Positions 1 through 8,868 of a stretch of DNA of 64,000 bases are shown here, one piece after another. The DNA comes from an uncultured Pelagibacteraceae bacterium. Its GTDB lineage: Bacteria; Pseudomonadota; Alphaproteobacteria; Pelagibacterales; Pelagibacteraceae. The translations under genes and the position numbers were made by a program. The stretch spans positions 127,837 through 191,836 of the forward strand of contig CACJZM010000001.1 in assembly GCA_902597895.1 (NCBI GenBank), written 5' to 3'. Positions within the stretch are counted from its first letter, which is position 1. Each line of letters begins with the position of its first letter. The notes beneath the pieces are model-generated. The model was given only the letters and a program-made list of their open reading frames with translations, was not told where the DNA came from and made no database searches.

Positions 1-1
1 C

Positions 2-211
2 CCAATATGTGAAACAACTGATAAATTTTTATCTACAATAAAATATCAAAAATTAAACCAAAATGATGTTGTAATTATTTGTGATGTTGGTGCTTACGGA
101 ATGGTATTATCTTCCAATTATAATTTAAGAGCAAAGCCTCCAGAAATTTTAGTAAACAAAAATTTATCAAAAATCATAACTAAAAGACAAAAATTAACTT
201 CAATAATCTAA
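2..211 (+). CDS. lysA: Diaminopimelate decarboxylase, C-terminal end (partial)
   Basis: The reading frame is open from the left edge and encodes about 69 residues before a TAA stop. It starts with P-I-C-E-T-T-D, matching the conserved G-P-x-C-E-x-x-D of PLP-dependent diaminopimelate/ornithine decarboxylases. It continues with D-V-G-A-Y-G and Y-N-L-R-A-K-P-P-E, the hallmark C-terminal LysA segment that contributes the dimer-interface Cys and Tyr. LysA converts meso-diaminopimelate to lysine, the last step of lysine synthesis. The N-terminal barrel lies outside the window. The identity rests on this tail only, but the motif set is distinctive. Confidence 0.85.
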   Translation, partial: PICETTDKFLSTIKYQKLNQNDVVIICDVGAYGMVLSSNYNLRAKPPEILVNKNLSKIITKRQKLTSII

Positions 212-221
212 ATCAAATGTA

Positions 222-920
222 ATGATTAGAAGAATACTATTTTTAATTTTTTTCTATCTTGGAGTAATTTTTCTTTGTTTGATTCTTCTTCCAGGGTTAG
301 TTTTAAATAAAAATATCGTTATTTTTGGTGGTAAATTACTTGGTAAATGGAGTAAATTTTGTTTGGAAGTTTTTTTAAATACAAAAATAACCATTGAAGG
401 CAAAGAAAATATTGCAAAAAATAAATTTTTTATTGCTTGCGCGCATCAATCTCAATTTGAAACTTTTTTTTTACAGACATTATTTGATTCACCAATATTT
501 ATTCTCAAAAAAGAATTATTTAATGTGCCAATATTTGGTTGGTATTTAAAAAAAATGGGATGCATAGGAATTGAAAGAAATAAAGTTACAAAAGAAAATT
601 TGAACTTTTTTGAAAAAATCAAAAATCATTATAAAAATTCAAGTCGCCCAATAATTATATTCCCACAAGCTACGAGAGTTGACATAAATGATAGGTCACC
701 TTTTAAAAAAGGTGTTAAGAGAATTTATTCTGAATTAAATATAATATGTCAGCCTGTAGCTCTTAATTCAGGTCTTGTTTGGCCTAAAAAAGGTAAGATG
801 AAAACAAATAAAACCTTAAAAATTTCTATATTAGAGGCCATTGAACCAGGAGGAGACCCTGATGAGTTTTTTATTAAACTACAAAAAAATATTTATAAGG
901 AAATAGATAAAATGGTTTAA
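222..920 (+). CDS. 1-acyl-sn-glycerol-3-phosphate acyltransferase (PlsC-like)
   Basis: This 232-residue protein has a hydrophobic N-terminal segment (about residues 3-28). An acyltransferase block follows, with H-Q-S-Q-F-E near residue 75 (the HX4D/E catalytic motif) and F-P-Q-A-T-R near residue 148 (the FPEGTR phosphate-binding motif). The family transfers an acyl chain to lysophosphatidic acid at the inner membrane during phospholipid synthesis. The Glu in place of Asp in the first motif is common in alphaproteobacterial homologues. It starts 10 bp after lysA and its stop overlaps the convergent dnaN stop by 4 bp. It could instead acylate another lysolipid, so no gene symbol is assigned. 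Confidence 0.85.
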   Translation: MIRRILFLIFFYLGVIFLCLILLPGLVLNKNIVIFGGKLLGKWSKFCLEVFLNTKITIEGKENIAKNKFFIACAHQSQFETFFLQTLFDSPIFILKKELFNVPIFGWYLKKMGCIGIERNKVTKENLNFFEKIKNHYKNSSRPIIIFPQATRVDINDRSPFKKGVKRIYSELNIICQPVALNSGLVWPKKGKMKTNKTLKISILEAIEPGGDPDEFFIKLQKNIYKEIDKMV

Positions 921-2029
921 CCTTTCATAGGCATTACTACAAAAATACTATCAAAATCTCCTGGATCTTTTATTAAAGCAGGAGAACCTGTATCTTTCAA
1001 AAATATTTCTATTTTTTCACCATCTAATTGGGATGCTATATCAATTAAATATCTAGAATTAAAACTTATGTCTAAATCATGATCAAAAATTACATTAAGA
1101 GTTTCTTTTCCATCCCCACTGTTTGCATTATTTACTGACAAATTTAATGTATCTTTAGATAAATTGAATTTAACTCCATCTTTTTTATCTAATGAAACAG
1201 ATGCTACTCTATCTACTGAATCTAAAAATAATTTTAAATTTATTTCTAGTTTTTTTTGATTTTCCTTAGGTATAACTTGAAGATAATTAGGAAACTTTCC
1301 ATCAATCAATTTAGAAATTAAAATACAATTATCCAACTCAAATTTTATTTTTGATTTTATATTTGATATTTTAACGTCTCCATCATAGTCGTCTAAAAGT
1401 GAGCATAATTGAAAAATAGTTTTTTTTGGCATTATTATTGGTTCAAAATCTTTTTTTTCATCTAATCTAACTTTAGATATTGACATTCTATGACTGTCAG
1501 TTGCAGCAGCGGTTAAGAATATTTTATCATCTACTTGGGTTTGGTGAAAAAATATTCCACTTAAATAATGTCTTGTTTCATCATTAGAAATAGAGAATTT
1601 ACATTTATTTAATAATTTAAGTAAATGTTTTGATTTGATTATAAAGCTATTCTTATCAAAATTTTCATCTGTTAAGGGAAATTCTGAAGGATTGATGCAA
1701 TTTAAATTAAAAACTGATTTTTCTGACTCTAGGTGAATTTTACTTTCACTTATAGTAGAAAAATTTATTTTTTTACCTGAAGAAAATTTTCTTACTATAT
1801 CATACATAATTGATGAAGATGTTGTTGTTTTTCCCTCATCAATAATTTCAACATTTTTAATTTCTTGTATAAAAATTAAGTCTAGGTCTGTGGCGGTAAT
1901 TTTAAGAACTGAATCTTTAGCTTCTAATAATATATTTGATAAGATTGGAAGTGTGCTTCTTTTTTCAATTACACCTTGGCAATAATTTAAAGACTTTTGT
2001 AATTCTTGTTGATTTACATTAAACTTCAT
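917..2029 (-). CDS. dnaN: DNA polymerase III beta subunit (sliding clamp)
   Basis: This 370-residue protein has the usual length and three-fold repeated clamp architecture. Recognisable segments are the N-terminal K-R-S-T-L-P-I-L-S-N-I-L-L-E-A and the C-terminal V-V-M-P-M-K-G, a variant of the family's terminal V-M-P-M-R-L. As a ring-shaped dimer it tethers the replicative polymerase and repair factors to DNA. The ATG lies inside the dnaA reading frame, an 11-bp overlap, so dnaA and dnaN are translationally coupled in the ancestral dnaA-dnaN order. Confidence 0.97.
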   Translation of the reverse strand: MKFNVNQQELQKSLNYCQGVIEKRSTLPILSNILLEAKDSVLKITATDLDLIFIQEIKNVEIIDEGKTTTSSSIMYDIVRKFSSGKKINFSTISESKIHLESEKSVFNLNCINPSEFPLTDENFDKNSFIIKSKHLLKLLNKCKFSISNDETRHYLSGIFFHQTQVDDKIFLTAAATDSHRMSISKVRLDEKKDFEPIIMPKKTIFQLCSLLDDYDGDVKISNIKSKIKFELDNCILISKLIDGKFPNYLQVIPKENQKKLEINLKLFLDSVDRVASVSLDKKDGVKFNLSKDTLNLSVNNANSGDGKETLNVIFDHDLDISFNSRYLIDIASQLDGEKIEIFLKDTGSPALIKDPGDFDSIFVVMPMKG

Positions 2030-3422
2030 TTTCTTTACTATATAAAATCTTATTTTTCAGATTATCTATATTTAAGCTCAACTCTTTATCTTCACTCTTT
2101 AACTTTTCTATCGTTTTAACTGAATGTATTACAGTTGTATGGTCTCTATTAGAAAATGATCTTCCTATTTCTGGCAGAGATTTAGAAGTTAGTACCTTTG
2201 CTAAATAAATTGCAGTCTGACGTGGTCTTACTAAATACCTAGATCTACGAGCAGATAACATTTCATTTTTACTTATTTTAAAAAATTTACAAACAATTGT
2301 CTGAATTAGATCAATGGTAACTTTATTTTCAGACATATTTAATAAGTCTTTTAATATAACTTTTGTTTCAGCTAACGAGGGCACTTTGTTATATATTCTT
2401 GAAAAAGATATAATTCTATTTAAAGCGCCTACCACCTCTCTAATATTTGATCTAATTTCAGTGCAAATAAATTTTAGAATTTCATCAGACATTTTTATTG
2501 AGTTCCCGTTCAGAAGCATTAATTCATTAGTTTTTGATTTTATTATTTTAAATCTCAAATCATAATCAGCATTTTGAATATCAACTACTAGTCCTCCTGA
2601 AAATCTTGATTTTATCCTCTCTTGAATTCTAGATAACTTATTAGGAGCTCTATCAGCAGTTATAACTATTTGAGATCCTTTATCTATTAATGCATTAAAC
2701 GTATGAAAAAATTCTTCTTGCATAGCCTCTTTGCCATTCATAAACTGAATATCATCAATTAATAATACATCTGTATTTCTAAAATAATCCTTAAATTTTA
2801 CCATCTCATTCGATTTAATTGATTTAATAAAATGGTACATAAATCTTTCTGCAGATATAAACATTATTTTTTTATTATTCTTAAATTCTAGTCCAATTGC
2901 ATTAAGCAGATGCGTTTTTCCCATTCCAACACCACTATATAAATATAAAGGATTATAATGAGATAAATCTTCTGTTATTTTTTTTGAAGCTTCAAAAGCC
3001 AATTTATTACTAGATCCTAGAATAAAATTATTAAAATTTTTATTAGGATCTATTCTGTTATATTTCAAAAAAGAGTCTTCTATAAATGTTATATTTTTTT
3101 TGTCTGTAAATTGTGATTTTTTTTCACTTCCAGGATTTTCGATCTTATAATTATCATTTATAGAAATTTCTATTCTATTAATTTGCTTATTATAATTATT
3201 TATTATTTGTAAAATTTGGTCCAAATAGCGAGATGTTATCCAATCTCTTATAAATCTAGTTGATACTGAGATTAATACATAATTTTTAAATTCCTCTACA
3301 AAGTCTATTTTTTTTAACCACGAGTCATAAATATCTTTTCCAAATTTCAATTTCATATCATTTTGAATATTTACCCATTCAATTGATTTTTGTTTAAGAT
3401 TTTGATTTAAATTATTATTCAT
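2019..3422 (-). CDS. dnaA: Chromosomal replication initiator protein DnaA
   Basis: This 467-residue protein has domain I (about 1-90) and a variable linker. The AAA+ domain III carries Walker A G-V-G-M-G-K-T-H at about 164-171 and Walker B L-L-I-D-D at about 220-224. The C-terminal domain IV has the DnaA signature N-R-D-H-T-T-V-I-H-S at about 425-434, which reads DnaA boxes. It melts the origin and loads the helicase. It is transcribed away from the 319-bp gap that separates it from rpsT, as in other alphaproteobacteria, and is followed immediately by the overlapping dnaN. Confidence 0.98.
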   Translation of the reverse strand: MNNNLNQNLKQKSIEWVNIQNDMKLKFGKDIYDSWLKKIDFVEEFKNYVLISVSTRFIRDWITSRYLDQILQIINNYNKQINRIEISINDNYKIENPGSEKKSQFTDKKNITFIEDSFLKYNRIDPNKNFNNFILGSSNKLAFEASKKITEDLSHYNPLYLYSGVGMGKTHLLNAIGLEFKNNKKIMFISAERFMYHFIKSIKSNEMVKFKDYFRNTDVLLIDDIQFMNGKEAMQEEFFHTFNALIDKGSQIVITADRAPNKLSRIQERIKSRFSGGLVVDIQNADYDLRFKIIKSKTNELMLLNGNSIKMSDEILKFICTEIRSNIREVVGALNRIISFSRIYNKVPSLAETKVILKDLLNMSENKVTIDLIQTIVCKFFKISKNEMLSARRSRYLVRPRQTAIYLAKVLTSKSLPEIGRSFSNRDHTTVIHSVKTIEKLKSEDKELSLNIDNLKNKILYSKENEV

Positions 3423-3741
3423 GAGGAATTTTCAATTAAGCTCTTTAATAATTTATTGCAATAAATTTATTTAAATTTTTAAAAAAAAATAAAATCTATA
3501 ATTGTAAAATCTATGAGTGAAAAATTTTTAACCCATGAATTGAATTTATTTAAAATTAGTAACTAATAATTTACTTTATATTTTTTATTAATTGTCTACA
3601 TATAGTATTTAAAAGAAAAAAAAAATTACATTTAGTATCATAAAATAAATTATCATTATTAAATTTTTAAAGAAAAATTCAATTAAGGATTTCATTCCTA
3701 AAAAGAATTAAACTACTTGAAGTTGATTAAAATTTAAAATT
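3423..3741. other. AT-rich dnaA-rpsT intergenic region; candidate oriC and dnaA promoter
   Basis: This is the only gap longer than 300 bp in the window. It is almost pure A/T, with long A and T runs, and holds no plausible ORF or tRNA. It must contain the dnaA promoter and the rpsT 3' end. In Caulobacter the origin lies between these genes, so oriC is a reasonable inference. However, no perfect DnaA box is visible. The nearest is TTGTCTACA at 3592-3600, with two mismatches to TTATCCACA. The origin assignment is therefore by synteny only. Confidence 0.4.
3450..3467. repeat. 18-bp perfect palindrome upstream of dnaA
   Basis: AATTTATTGCAATAAATT is its own reverse complement and ends 28 bp upstream of the dnaA start codon. 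It is centred on TTGCAA in an otherwise A/T-only stretch. It could be an operator or a duplex-unwinding element. AT-rich palindromes of this size do arise by chance in such sequence, so functional meaning is uncertain. Confidence 0.35.
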
Positions 3742-4002
3742 TTAAATTGAATTAATTTTTTTTGTAATTCTTGAAATATTTCTTGACGCGTTTTTTTTTT
3801 TTATAATGCCAGTCTTGGCGATCTTCATTAATTCTGAATTAAGCTTCGGCAAATATGTAAGAGCATCTTTCTTATTTTTTTTATCAATAATTGAGTTCAT
3901 TTTTTTTAAAGCGTTTTTGAATCTTGCTTTTCTATTTTTATTGACTTTTGTTTGTCTAGTTATTCTTCTTATTGTTTTAATTGCAGATTTTGTATTAGCC
4001 AT
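3742..4002 (-). CDS. rpsT: 30S ribosomal protein S20
   Basis: This 86-residue, strongly basic protein begins M-A-N-T-K-S-A-I-K and continues with R-x-x-R-Q-T-K-V-N-K-N-R-K-A-R, the standard S20 N-terminal half. It binds the 5' domain of 16S rRNA during early assembly of the small subunit. The length matches the family. It is monocistronic between mutM and dnaA on the same strand. The downstream sequence before dnaA contains only a weak short hairpin around 3685-3700. Confidence 0.97.
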   Translation of the reverse strand: MANTKSAIKTIRRITRQTKVNKNRKARFKNALKKMNSIIDKKNKKDALTYLPKLNSELMKIAKTGIIKKKNASRNISRITKKINSI

Positions 4003-4052
4003 AGCGGAAGGTATATAACTTGTGATTTAAAGTCGGTCAATACTTTAAATAT

Positions 4053-4913
4053 CTATTTTTGGCAAATTTGGCACATATATGATGATCTGTTTGTTTGAAA
4101 AAACTTAATAATTTTACCTTTACAATTATTTCTTGGACAAGCGTACCCTTTTTTTCCGTATATTTTAAATTTTTTTTGAAAAGAACCGTTATCTCCATTA
4201 GCATTTTTGAAATCTCGTATTGATGAACCTCCAGATTTTATAGCAATTTTAAGAACAATATTAGAATATCTAATTATTTTTTTTATTTCTTTTTTACTTA
4301 TTTCTGATCCTTTTTTTTTAGGATCGACCTTACAATAAAATAAAATTTCATTTACATAAATATTTCCTAGGCCTGCTACAATATTTTGATCCAATAAAAT
4401 ATTTTTAATATTTTTTTTTTTATTTTTAATTTTGTTGTATAAGTAAAAAAAGTTAAATTTTTTACTAAATGGTTCTGGGCCAATTTTTTTAAAGTAAATG
4501 TTTAGCTCATCTAAACTTTTAAATAGTTTAAAAAAACCAAATCTTCTAGGATCATTATAAATAATTTTAAAGTTTGAAAATATAAATTTTATGTGATTAT
4601 GTCTAGTTGGAACCTGTTTATATTGATAAAAACTTAAATTTGTTATTTTATCAATTTTTTTTTTTATTATGTGTACTGTTCCTGACATACCAAGATGAAA
4701 AATACAAAATAGTCCAGATTTAAACTCAATAATTATATACTTGGATAATCTTGATACATTCGAGATAACTTTATCCTGCAAAGTTTTCTCAAAATTAACA
4801 GGTAATTTAAATCTTAAATTTCTATTTTTCACAATTACTTTTCTTATTTTTTTATGATTAATTGCTCTTTTAAGTGACTGTTTCACTATTTCTACTTCTG
4901 GCAATTCTGGCAT
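4053..4913 (-). CDS. mutM: Formamidopyrimidine-DNA glycosylase
   Basis: This 286-residue protein begins M-P-E-L-P-E-V-E, giving the catalytic N-terminal Pro and Glu after Met removal. The mid-protein motif G-L-G-N-I-Y-V-N-E-I is the helix-two-turn-helix. The C-terminal zinc finger uses Cys pairs (C-x4-C and C-x2-C) with the conserved N-R-S-S between them. The spacing of the first pair, four residues instead of two, is slightly unusual. The enzyme excises 8-oxoguanine and other oxidised purines and nicks the abasic site. It is divergent from ubiE with a 38-bp gap, as in many alphaproteobacteria. Confidence 0.96.
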   Translation of the reverse strand: MPELPEVEIVKQSLKRAINHKKIRKVIVKNRNLRFKLPVNFEKTLQDKVISNVSRLSKYIIIEFKSGLFCIFHLGMSGTVHIIKKKIDKITNLSFYQYKQVPTRHNHIKFIFSNFKIIYNDPRRFGFFKLFKSLDELNIYFKKIGPEPFSKKFNFFYLYNKIKNKKKNIKNILLDQNIVAGLGNIYVNEILFYCKVDPKKKGSEISKKEIKKIIRYSNIVLKIAIKSGGSSIRDFKNANGDNGSFQKKFKIYGKKGYACPRNNCKGKIIKFFQTNRSSYMCQICQK

Positions 4914-4951
4914 TTGATATTATATTAATTGAATTAAATTAGAATTAAACT

Positions 4952-5656
4952 ATGAAACAATATCTTCAACAAAGAAAAGGCCTAGTTCAAGGTGTATTTG
5001 ACAAGGTCTTTAATAAATATGACGCAATGAATGACTTTATGTCACTTGGAGCACATAGGGTTTGGAAAAAAAAATTTATTTTATCTTTGAATCCATCTAT
5101 AAATAAAAGCTTAATTGATGTTGCTTGTGGAACCGGTGATATAGCAAAACTTTATATAAAATCTACAAATGAAGAGGCTAATATTATGTGTGTAGATCCA
5201 AATATAAATATGATTAAATCTTGTAAAAAAAGGCTAAATGAATTTAAAAATATTAAATGGAGTTTGTCTGGTGCAGAAAATTTAAAAATTAAAAGCAACA
5301 GTTATGATTTTTATACTATAAGTTTTGGTTTACGTAATACAAAAAATATAAAAAAAAGCTTGGAAGAAGCTTATAGGGTTCTAAAACCAGGTGGGAAATT
5401 TATTTGTCTTGAATTCTCAAAAATTGAAAATGAAAACTTTAATCTGCTATATAAAGAATATTCAAAAATCATTCCAAAATTAGGTAAATTAGTTGTTGGT
5501 GATGATATGCCTTATGAATATTTGATTAAAAGCATAGAAAATTTTATTAATCAAGAAGAATTATTGGAATTGATGAAAAAATCGAATTTTCAGAAATGTT
5601 CATATAGAAATTTAAGTGGTGGAATAGTGGCAATACATTCTGGTTGGAAAATTTAA
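4952..5656 (+). CDS. ubiE: Ubiquinone/menaquinone C-methyltransferase
   Basis: This 234-residue class I methyltransferase has the SAM-binding glycine motif D-V-A-C-G-T-G-D-I at about residues 55-63. It also has family signatures K-Y-D-A-M-N-D-F-M-S-L-G near residue 23 and F-G-L-R-N-T near residue 126. It C-methylates the benzoquinol ring during ubiquinone synthesis. It is the first gene of a forward operon and its TAA stop shares an A with the ATG of ubiB. Confidence 0.96.
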   Translation: MKQYLQQRKGLVQGVFDKVFNKYDAMNDFMSLGAHRVWKKKFILSLNPSINKSLIDVACGTGDIAKLYIKSTNEEANIMCVDPNINMIKSCKKRLNEFKNIKWSLSGAENLKIKSNSYDFYTISFGLRNTKNIKKSLEEAYRVLKPGGKFICLEFSKIENENFNLLYKEYSKIIPKLGKLVVGDDMPYEYLIKSIENFINQEELLELMKKSNFQKCSYRNLSGGIVAIHSGWKI

Positions 5657-7224
5657 TGATAAAAAAAATTTTTACGCTGATAAAAATTGTAAGAAAAGTA
5701 GCTCTATCAGATGCTCTTAAAGTTGTTTCTAAAATTCATCAACCTCCTCTCTTAGTAAAATTATTTATAAACTTATTATCTATATCTTTTAAAAAAAGTA
5801 ATGATCTAACCCGTAATCTAAGTGATGAAGAAAAACTTTGCAAATCAATTGAAGGAATGGGTACTACATTTATAAAATTAGGACAGTTTCTTGCAACAAG
5901 ACCAGATATCATAAGTGAAGACTTGTCTAAACATCTAGAAAAACTTCAAGATAAGTTACCTCCTTTTTCAATTACAGAAGCAAAAGAAATAGTAAAAAAA
6001 AATTTGGGACAAAATACATTCAACTCAATAATTAATTTTAGTGAACCAGTTGCTGCAGCATCAATAGCTCAAGTACATAAAGCACAAATAAGTGATAGTG
6101 GAACAATAAAAGATGTAGCAATAAAAATTTTAAGACCTGACATAAAAAAAAAATTTAATGAAGAAATAGATGCATTGATGCTTTTTGCCTATTTAATTGA
6201 AAGTTCAATTAAAAAAACTAAGAGATTAAAATTAATAGAAGTAGTTTTTTTACTAAAAGAAATCACAAACCATGAGATGGATTTGCGTTTTGAGGCTGCA
6301 GCAGCTAACGAATATTATGAAAATACTAAAAATGATGCTGGCTTTATAGTGCCAAAAATTTATTGGAACTATACAAGTGAAGAAGTATTAACATTAGATT
6401 GGATAGATGGAGTCTCTATTCGAGAAAAAGATATCTTACAAGAAAAAAATATAAATATTGAAAATATTGCAAATGACATAATCCAACATTTTCTTAGACA
6501 TGCTGTTAGAGATGGTTTTTTTCATGCTGATATGCATCAAGGTAATCTACTAATAAATGAAAATGGTCAAATTGTTCCAATTGACTTTGGAATTATGGGG
6601 AGATTAGATAAATTAAATAGAAGATTTTTAGCGGAAATTTTATTTGGCTTTATTCAAAGAGATTATAAAAAAGTTGCAGAAGTTCATATTTTAGCTGGTC
6701 TAGTGCCTCAAAACGTACAAATAGATGAATTGGCTCAAGCGCTTAGATCTATTGGTGAACCTATATTTGGTCAATCTGTTAAAGATATTTCAGGTGGCAA
6801 ACTTTTAAAACAACTTTTTAATATTACAGAAAAATTTAATATGCAAACTCAGCCTCAATTATTATTATTACAAAAAACAATGGTAGTTGTTGAAGGAGTG
6901 GCAAGAAAACTAAATCCTAATACAAATATTTGGAGCACTTCAAGGCCAGTCCTAGAAAAATGGCTCAAAGATACAAAAGATCCCATTAGTAATATTTCAG
7001 AAACAATTAAAGAGACATCTGAGGTATTAAAAAGATTACCAGAGTTTCCAAAGGTAATGGATAAAGCAAATCAAGCTTTATCTTATCTTGCAAGCGGTAA
7101 GATTCCAAATAATTCTAATTCTTTTTCGGCACTAAAAGAAAAGGAGTTAGAATTGAAATCATTCAGAAATCAAAGTATTGTTGGATTATTATTACTTGTA
7201 TTTTTTGCTTTCATAGTATTTTAA
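5656..7224 (+). CDS. ubiB: UbiB/ABC1-family atypical kinase for ubiquinone synthesis
   Basis: This 522-residue protein carries the UbiB KxGQ motif in F-I-K-L-G-Q-F-L-A-T-R-P, the A-A-A-S-I-A-Q-V-H alanine-rich loop, and kinase-like H-A-D-M-H-Q-G-N-L and D-F-G-I-M-G-R motifs. The C-terminus is a hydrophobic anchor. It supports ubiquinone biosynthesis at the membrane. I chose the ATG at 5656, which overlaps the ubiE stop as TAATG, rather than a TTG 12 bp upstream that would add four residues. Confidence 0.95.
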   Translation: MIKKIFTLIKIVRKVALSDALKVVSKIHQPPLLVKLFINLLSISFKKSNDLTRNLSDEEKLCKSIEGMGTTFIKLGQFLATRPDIISEDLSKHLEKLQDKLPPFSITEAKEIVKKNLGQNTFNSIINFSEPVAAASIAQVHKAQISDSGTIKDVAIKILRPDIKKKFNEEIDALMLFAYLIESSIKKTKRLKLIEVVFLLKEITNHEMDLRFEAAAANEYYENTKNDAGFIVPKIYWNYTSEEVLTLDWIDGVSIREKDILQEKNINIENIANDIIQHFLRHAVRDGFFHADMHQGNLLINENGQIVPIDFGIMGRLDKLNRRFLAEILFGFIQRDYKKVAEVHILAGLVPQNVQIDELAQALRSIGEPIFGQSVKDISGGKLLKQLFNITEKFNMQTQPQLLLLQKTMVVVEGVARKLNPNTNIWSTSRPVLEKWLKDTKDPISNISETIKETSEVLKRLPEFPKVMDKANQALSYLASGKIPNNSNSFSALKEKELELKSFRNQSIVGLLLLVFFAFIVF

Positions 7225-7231
7225 TTCTCAA

Positions 7232-8431
7232 ATGAAAAAATTAGAAAATAAAAAAATCTTATTAATTATTTGTGGTGGTATTGCCGCTTATAAAAGCTTA
7301 GAGTTAATAAGACTTTTTAAAAAAATGGGTGCAAGTGTGAAAACTGTGGTGACTAAAAATGCAAAAAAGTTTGTCACAAATCTTTCAATCGCCTCTTTAT
7401 CTCAAGATAAAGTTTACTCCGATTTATTTAACCACGAAAATGAAGCTGAAATGGATCATATTTCTCTTTCTAGATGGGCTGATTTAATACTGATTGCTCC
7501 AATTACTGCAAACACAATTTCTAAACTAAGTCACGGGTTAGCAGATGATCTTGCATCAACGCTGGTATTGGCTTCAAATAAACAAGTTTTTCTAGCTCCT
7601 GCTATGAATGTAAGAATGTGGGAGCATGATTCAAATAAAAAGAATGTGAATAAGCTTGTTAGCTATGGTTATAGATTAATAGGTCCAGAAATAGGTGATA
7701 TGGCATGTGGAGAGTATGGTGAAGGAAAGATGACAGAACCACAAGATATTATTAATAATATTTTAAATTACTTTGAAAATTTAAGAAAGAATAAGAAATT
7801 GAAAGCACTTGTAACAGCGGGTCCTACACAAGAAAAAATAGATCCTGTTAGATTTATTTCAAATAAATCAAGTGGAAAGCAAGGTTATGAAATAGCAAAT
7901 TCATTAAAAAATAATGGCATTGAGACAACTTTGATTTCTGGACCAACCAACTTAAAACCAATAAGTGGTATTAATTTAATTAATGTAAATACAGCTGAAG
8001 AAATGTTAAATAAATGTTTAGATTGTTTGCCAGTAGATATAGCAATTTTCACTGCTGCGGTTGCAGATTATAAAGTTAAAAATATTTATGAACAAAAAAT
8101 AAAAAAGAGAGAAAATTTAAACTTAGATTTAGAGCAAAATGTTGATATCTTAAAACATATTTCAAATCATAACTCTCTAAGACCTAAATTGGTGATTGGT
8201 TTTGCAGCTGAAACAAATAATTTAAAAAAAAATTCTATAGAAAAACTTTCAGAAAAAAACTGTGACTGGATTATATCAAACGATGTATCAAACCCTGAAA
8301 TAGGATTTAATTCAGAAAGTAATAAAGTTTCAATATTTTATAAAAATAAAATAGAAGAAAATTTACCAAAAATGAGCAAATCCGCTATTGCTAATGAAAT
8401 TGTAAATAAAATAATTTCTGATTTTAATTAA
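7232..8431 (+). CDS. coaBC: Bifunctional phosphopantothenoylcysteine decarboxylase/synthetase
   Basis: This 399-residue fusion has an N-terminal flavin-dependent CoaC half and a C-terminal CoaB half. CoaC shows G-G-I-A-A-Y-K-S, the P-A-M-N motif near residue 125, and A-C-G-E-Y-G-E-G carrying the catalytic Cys. CoaB shows T-A-G-P-T-Q-E and S-N-x-S-S-G-K-Q-G. Together they add cysteine to phosphopantothenate and decarboxylate the product, two consecutive steps to coenzyme A. It lies 7 bp after ubiB, and its TAA overlaps the dut ATG by one base. Confidence 0.96.
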   Translation: MKKLENKKILLIICGGIAAYKSLELIRLFKKMGASVKTVVTKNAKKFVTNLSIASLSQDKVYSDLFNHENEAEMDHISLSRWADLILIAPITANTISKLSHGLADDLASTLVLASNKQVFLAPAMNVRMWEHDSNKKNVNKLVSYGYRLIGPEIGDMACGEYGEGKMTEPQDIINNILNYFENLRKNKKLKALVTAGPTQEKIDPVRFISNKSSGKQGYEIANSLKNNGIETTLISGPTNLKPISGINLINVNTAEEMLNKCLDCLPVDIAIFTAAVADYKVKNIYEQKIKKRENLNLDLEQNVDILKHISNHNSLRPKLVIGFAAETNNLKKNSIEKLSEKNCDWIISNDVSNPEIGFNSESNKVSIFYKNKIEENLPKMSKSAIANEIVNKIISDFN

Positions 8432-8868
8432 TGGCAAAGGTTTTAATTAAAAGATTAAGTCCAAAAGTAGAATTGCCTAAGTATAAAACACAAGGTTCTT
8501 CAGGACTAGATTTAATGGCATTTATTGAAAAATCAATAACATTAAACCCAAAAGAGTCAGTATTAGTTCCCACTGGAATTTCAGTGGCAATAGCTGAGGA
8601 TTTAGAAATTCAAATAAGACCTAGATCTGGACTTGCAGCTAAATCAAATATTTCTGTACTTAACACACCTGGAACAATTGATAGTGATTATAGAGGTGAA
8701 ATAAAAGTAATATTGTTCAATCATGGTAATAATGAATTTATAATAAATAATAAAGATAGAATTGCACAAATGGTTTTAACTCCAATTATTAAAGCAGAGT
8801 TTGAAGAAGTTGATAAATTGCCTGATACAATAAGAGGCGAAGGTGGCTTTGGATCTACAGGTAAATGA
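8431..8868 (+). CDS. dut: Deoxyuridine 5'-triphosphate nucleotidohydrolase
   Basis: This 145-residue protein carries all five dUTPase motifs in order: G-S-S-G-L-D-L, R-P-R-S-G-L-A, the uridine-binding loop with G-T-I-D-S-D-Y-R-G-E, R-I-A-Q-M, and the glycine-rich C-terminal arm R-G-E-G-G-F-G-S-T-G. The homotrimer hydrolyses dUTP to dUMP, keeping uracil out of DNA and feeding dTMP synthesis. The coaBC-dut pairing is conserved in alphaproteobacteria. Its stop overlaps the next start as ATGA. Confidence 0.97.
   Translation: MAKVLIKRLSPKVELPKYKTQGSSGLDLMAFIEKSITLNPKESVLVPTGISVAIAEDLEIQIRPRSGLAAKSNISVLNTPGTIDSDYRGEIKVILFNHGNNEFIINNKDRIAQMVLTPIIKAEFEEVDKLPDTIRGEGGFGSTGK

Noticed and set aside
3670..3705. 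Hairpin AGGA...TCCT near the rpsT end as a terminator
   Set aside because: Only about four base pairs with a long loop, too weak to call.
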